NCBI RefSeq assembly: GCF_010389155.1
Contig: NC_057769.1
Span: 248,001 to 312,000, forward strand
Reading direction: 5' to 3'
Source: Erigeron canadensis
Taxonomy: Eukaryota; Streptophyta; Magnoliopsida; Asterales; Asteraceae
DNA: 64,000 nt
Notes under the pieces: model-generated
Seen by the model: only the letters and a program-made list of their open reading frames with translations
Database searches by the model: none
Told to the model about the DNA's origin: nothing
Position numbers and translations under genes: made by a program
Shown: positions 60,058-64,000 of the stretch, one piece after another
How positions within the stretch are numbered: position 1 is the first letter of the stretch
Layout: each line of letters starts with the position of its first letter

Positions 60058-62959
60058 ATGGAGTGTTGTTTAAAGATTTCAGCATCAATGAACTTGTTGT
60101 TACCCCAACATTTGATATCCACAGGCTTTCGCCATAATAATAATAATGCTTCATTTCTCAAGATTGTAGCTACTGTTTCACATAATGGCCATCCTTCTTC
60201 TACTTCACAGCTTGTTAGTATTCTTTTTTCTTTCTTTTTATTTCAACCAAAAATTATTATTCGTTTTTTTGTGATATCTTGATCATATAGTGATGTTAAC
60301 CAATAATGGGTCACTTATCCATTAACTTAAGTTAAAACCCTAGGAAGCTAAATTTTTGTGCACTAACTTAAGTTAGCATTAGATCAGGGGTCTATTGTTT
60401 GGTTTTCGGTTGTGATGGTAATATTAATAGGGCATACAAAATTATGCTTGTATGTGTGCTTTTATCAGATACAATAAGCTGCTTATTGTTCCAAAAACTT
60501 TTAAACATTATTGATTAAGATAAAAAGGTGAAAATAACAACAGAGGCAGTTTTTGGTCCAAAAGATTGACTTTTTTGGCAAACCAACCGGCTCACACCAA
60601 TTCACCCAAAGCCTCGTGAGACGTAAATCATGAAGTTCGCCTAGAGTCTTTCTCAGTCAGATGGTGGCCCAACCAACTGATCCACCTTCACTAAGAAATT
60701 TTCTGTACAAGACGGGATGGAATCTGACCCTAACTAATCTGAATCAGAATTTGTTTATGTCAAATTAGTAACTGATTATTGCACATGCACCCGTCCATTT
60801 TGTATTGCAGAGGTTTGTGTATGCATTGTCACAATATTGTGAAGACGTGCACTTACCCATGAAGTTAACCTTCAAGATATCTAAAAATACCTTCTTCTTT
60901 TTTTAATGAATTTTGCAGTCTTCTTCGAGCACAGTAAGGGATATGCATAGAAAATTAAGCAGTGTTGAGTCCCGCTTTTGCTATGATAAGCCTATTCCAG
61001 AGGAGATTATTGAGAATCCAGTTGGGTTGTCACTAGGAGAAAAGTGCATTGGCAATAGAACCCGTTGCCCTGATTGTGAAGCCAAGGGTGCTATCCTTTG
61101 TGTCACTTGCTCTGGATCTGGATTATATGTTGACTCTATAATGGAGAGTCAAGGTATTATTGTCAAAGTTCGATGTGTAGGTAAACTCCTGTTTGTTACT
61201 TTTACCATACGGTGCATTACATCAGCTGCAAATGTTTGTCTTGAGCAGAATCTGGTTTAAAAGGATCATGAGAAAGCTTTACTATGCACCTATTATATGC
61301 AGATTGCAAAAAACAAGACCTAAACCTAATTTCCGTTAGCGGCTAAGCTCCTTACATCTGACATCTGTAGGCAAAGCCATCATTAATGTATTGATTCCAT
61401 AAGAATTGAAAATTAGAACTTGTTATATCTCTAATCCAAAATTATTAGCGTTTTGAACTGACTAACATAAGAGTAAATATTTAGTGAGATCTTTTACTAA
61501 GGGTACTAATTCATAGAAAAAATGAATTTGAACTCAGGCTATGAATAAAGGTCAGGGTCTTTTGGTCTACCTCAGTAGAAATTTTGATTCTAGTGACTAT
61601 CAGAATTTGGAATAGGTAGTTTATTTCAAATATATTAGAACTTCTTTTCGGTTCGATACGTCCAACTACTAGAGTCACCTTTGGCTTTCGTGGATTGCTG
61701 AATGCTAGAGTTAGTGGGCTCTGGTGATCCCTAAATTAACTAGTTAGTGGATTCTTCTTTTCAGGGAGTAAAAATTGTCTTCGGAAGTTCGGAGTACAAG
61801 TGCTACTTAGATGTCATCCAATTACTATAAGTTATGTTAAATCATAAGATTACTTTGCTGGAGAAGGCAGATAGGCATCAAGTAATATTCTTAGAAAGTT
61901 AGAATCATACAGATATAGCATGACTCTAATTTCACATCCATATTCATTAAAATACATATTTTTTCTTTGTTGAATTTCATGTTTTAAGACACTAAATCAT
62001 TAATATTTCACTTCCGTACATTTTCTAGATGGGAAGCCTTCGAACCTAATAGTTGAAATCATGATCCCAAAATCATATCAATTTTACCTACATCATGTCC
62101 ATTGTGTAGTATGAAATCCTTAATGTCTAGAAAATCTGGTCTAATTTTGTTTAGGTTTCTGTAGATCCCCTGTTACAACATCATTCTTCCTGCTGCCACT
62201 TATGATTTTTGAGATCATCTTTTAGAATCAGTATAGTTCACTTTTTGTTGCAAATAGACCAAAGAATGTGAAAGTACTAACTTTAGTAAAGAAGAAAAAT
62301 TTGGACAGGTAGTTGAATGGCTAATGCAAATCAGAACCGCTGTCCTATACGCTCATACATCTGTCTTATACTTTTTTATGGCTGATTTTTGCAAGTAAAA
62401 CAAGAGAGGGCAAAACGTCAAACCGAATAATACTTTATGGGTAGGATTAAGATGGGTTTACCCGTAACACATTTCTTCTTCAACATTTGTTAGTTCTTTA
62501 TGGATAACTTTTGTGTTTAATATGATTACAAAACTATGTTATTACAGTAAGAGTCTGTTCTTTTCCTTTCTAAAATAATGAGTTATGAGGTTGTATGTAT
62601 TAAAAATACGCTTTGGTAGATTTTCTAGTGGTTCAACTCATTTGACCTCTTACCTTTGCCATTTTTTATTTTTATTTTTTTGCCTTTTGATCATAATCAT
62701 TTGACCGGTAAGAAATAACATAACACGAATCTACCCATTTATAGATGAAATAAGCTGGAATTGCCATCTCTAAGTAGCATCTTTTAATTTTGCATTTTCC
62801 TTGTAATAAAAGCTGAGCATGATCTTTCCTTCCTTTTTTTATGTTGCTTGTGTGAAAGAATATGTTTGATTTACAGCTTCTGTGGTTGCAGGTTGTGGTG
62901 GAACGGGTAACATAATGTGTTCAGAATGTGGTGGCCGCGGGCATCGTGGCCTTGCCTAA
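60058..62959 (+). CDS. DnaJ-type cysteine-rich zinc-finger protein
   Basis: Three exons, 60058-60213, 60919-61180 and 62892-62959, join in phase to 161 residues. The N terminus is Ser/Asn-rich without acids, like an organelle transit peptide. The second half has four DnaJ-like zinc motifs: CPDCEAKG (from residue 102), CVTCSGSG (113), CVGCGGTG (138, split by intron 2) and CSECGGRG. There is no J domain. This layout matches plant plastid proteins of the BSD2/At5g17840 kind, small chaperones helping photosynthetic complexes; the client is not known here. The start at 60058 is the first ATG in frame. The last exon is only 68 bp after a 1.7-kb intron, so predictors could end the protein early at 61260. 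Confidence 0.88.
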
Positions 62960-63599
62960 TAACCCTTGGCTTCTTGATCTACATTGCATAAAGATGTCAT
63001 CTTTCATATAAAATCCTCATGTCTTGTAAGTTTATTTTTGGTTTTCTAATTTCAACTATTCTATAATTGAATTTTAGTCTGAAAGTGTTGCTCATAGTAA
63101 TGATTCTTTTCACTGTCATCAGAATATTGAATATAAATATTAAGGAACAAGTTTTTGGTAAATGTCTGTAATTGTGTCTCTTATTTTAGTGTTTCTTGTA
63201 GCAATAAATCTGTTTATGTCTTAATAATATCAGTTTGAGTGTGAATCGTTAGTAATTGACATAAAAGGGGTAATGTATTTATTTTAAGTTTAATATAGGT
63301 ATATTAGATAAAGATATTTAATTAAATTAGTGAATAAAAAAAGTTTTGATAGATAAAGTTATTTTCTATAAAAATGTGAAGAGATCAAGTATGTAGTATA
63401 GATAAGTCCTTACAGAAAAGTACAACTAAAAACTATGTTTTCTTTATTTATTTATTTTTTAACTTTTTTATTATTAAAGATACTTTCATTGGTCACTTGG
63501 TCGTACTCGTATGTTAAAATACAGCGTATACGTTATTGTTTGTTTTTAGTTTTATTTTCTCCAATTTAAATAATCATAAAAATATTTTACTAAACAAAA
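62960..63599. other. Spacer before the tRNA gene
   Basis: 3' untranslated region of the zinc-finger gene, then AT-rich sequence. The 5' flank of the tRNA (ACTAAACAAAAT) carries a CAA motif often found just upstream of plant tRNA genes. Confidence 0.4.
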
Positions 63600-63673
63600 T
63601 CTCCTGTAGCTCAGTTGGTTAGAGCATTGGTCTTATAAACCCAAGGTCGTGGGTTCAAGCCCTCCCAGGAGAA
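63600..63673 (+). tRNA. tRNA gene, anticodon UAU (Ile) by position
   Basis: The sequence folds as a cloverleaf: acceptor TCTCCTG/CAGGAGA perfect over 7 bp, D stem GCTC/GAGC, anticodon loop CTTATAA giving UAU at 34-36, variable loop AGGTC, T loop TTCAAGC. Internal promoters match: A box TAGCTCAGTTGG (63607-63618) and B box GGTTCAAGCCC (63652-63662). A T run (63687-63693) follows. Two mismatches (28:42 and 50:64) weaken the anticodon and T stems. It has no intron. It could be a slightly decayed gene. Confidence 0.8.
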
Positions 63674-64000
63674 AATCATTGTATGTTATTTTTTTGCCTT
63701 TTAGATCGTCTTTAACGCTGGGCGTATTGCCAGCGTCTTCCGTCCAATACGCCGGAAGTTCAATGCGATGGGTTAAAGGCGTCGGCGTTTTCGTCAGCGT
63801 ATCCCCCCAGCGCGGATGCCACCGCGCTGCTACTCTTGACGTATTGGCTTCTTTTATCTGTGCATTTATTATGTATTTATTAATTTTTCCTTGTAAACCC
63901 AGATCTGTTAAAAAAAAAAGTAATTAACTGTGTTTTTTTTGGTGTTCAACGAAGAAGAAGAAGGGTTTGGTGGGGGTCAATCTTTTCATCCACTTTCTTT
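63674..64000. other. GC-rich islet at window edge
   Basis: From about 63705 to 63845 the sequence is full of CG dinucleotides (GGCGTATTGCCAGCG, GGCGTCGGCGTTTTCG), unlike the neighbourhood. No recognised protein; possibly part of a transposon that continues beyond the window. Confidence 0.35.

Overview
This is a 64 kb window of plant nuclear DNA, almost certainly from a eudicot. It is AT-rich. Its genes are spread out and split by short GT-AG introns, its proteins are most like those of flowering plants (plant uncoupling protein, DET2, HAKAI, reticulon B, IMK-type receptor kinase), and the space between genes is filled with small DNA transposons, Helitron-like ends, SINEs and broken LINEs. I cannot fix the family from sequence alone.

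Layout. 1-2.4 kb: transposon debris including a hAT element with an exact 8-bp target duplication. 2457-2798 (+): a small DUF962/Mpo1-like membrane protein. 3852-8667 (-): mitochondrial uncoupling protein UCP1, nine exons. 9-18.5 kb: gene-free and rich in MITEs, with two Helitron-like ends and an 868-bp Mutator-like element. 19204-21281 (+): HAKAI. 21961-22178 (-): an intact-looking U3 snoRNA gene with a plant Pol III-type promoter. 22969-25035 (-): a reticulon B protein. 26090-28978 (-): the deubiquitinase OTU3. 29-39.8 kb: gene-free and full of transposons. 39891-40667 (+): DET2, intronless. 41.4-43 kb: a broken LINE interrupted by a hAT MITE. 45145-47713 (+): an IMK2-like LRR receptor kinase with an atypical catalytic loop. 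48344-48557 (+): a decaying U3 copy. 49251-53860 (-): a nucleotide-sugar/phosphate translocator. 54.4-56.2 kb: transposons. 57192-59647 (-): a plastid-targeted KDPG/KHG-type aldolase, ten exons. 60058-62959 (+): a DnaJ-type zinc-finger protein. 63600-63673 (+): a tRNA gene.

The protein genes are unrelated single genes serving mitochondria (UCP1), ER shape (reticulon), RNA methylation (HAKAI), deubiquitination (OTU3), brassinosteroid synthesis (DET2), signalling (IMK2-like), Golgi sugar transport and plastid metabolism. There is no operon-like logic and I see no evidence for a new multi-gene system. The most informative non-standard content is the U3 snoRNA gene and its two relatives (one decaying copy, one fragment), several transposons whose boundaries can be proved by exact target-site duplications, and Helitron-like elements with tandemly duplicated 5' ends. 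Exon joins were worked out by hand from splice sites, reading phase and remembered family sequence; they are internally in frame but are not supported by transcripts here.
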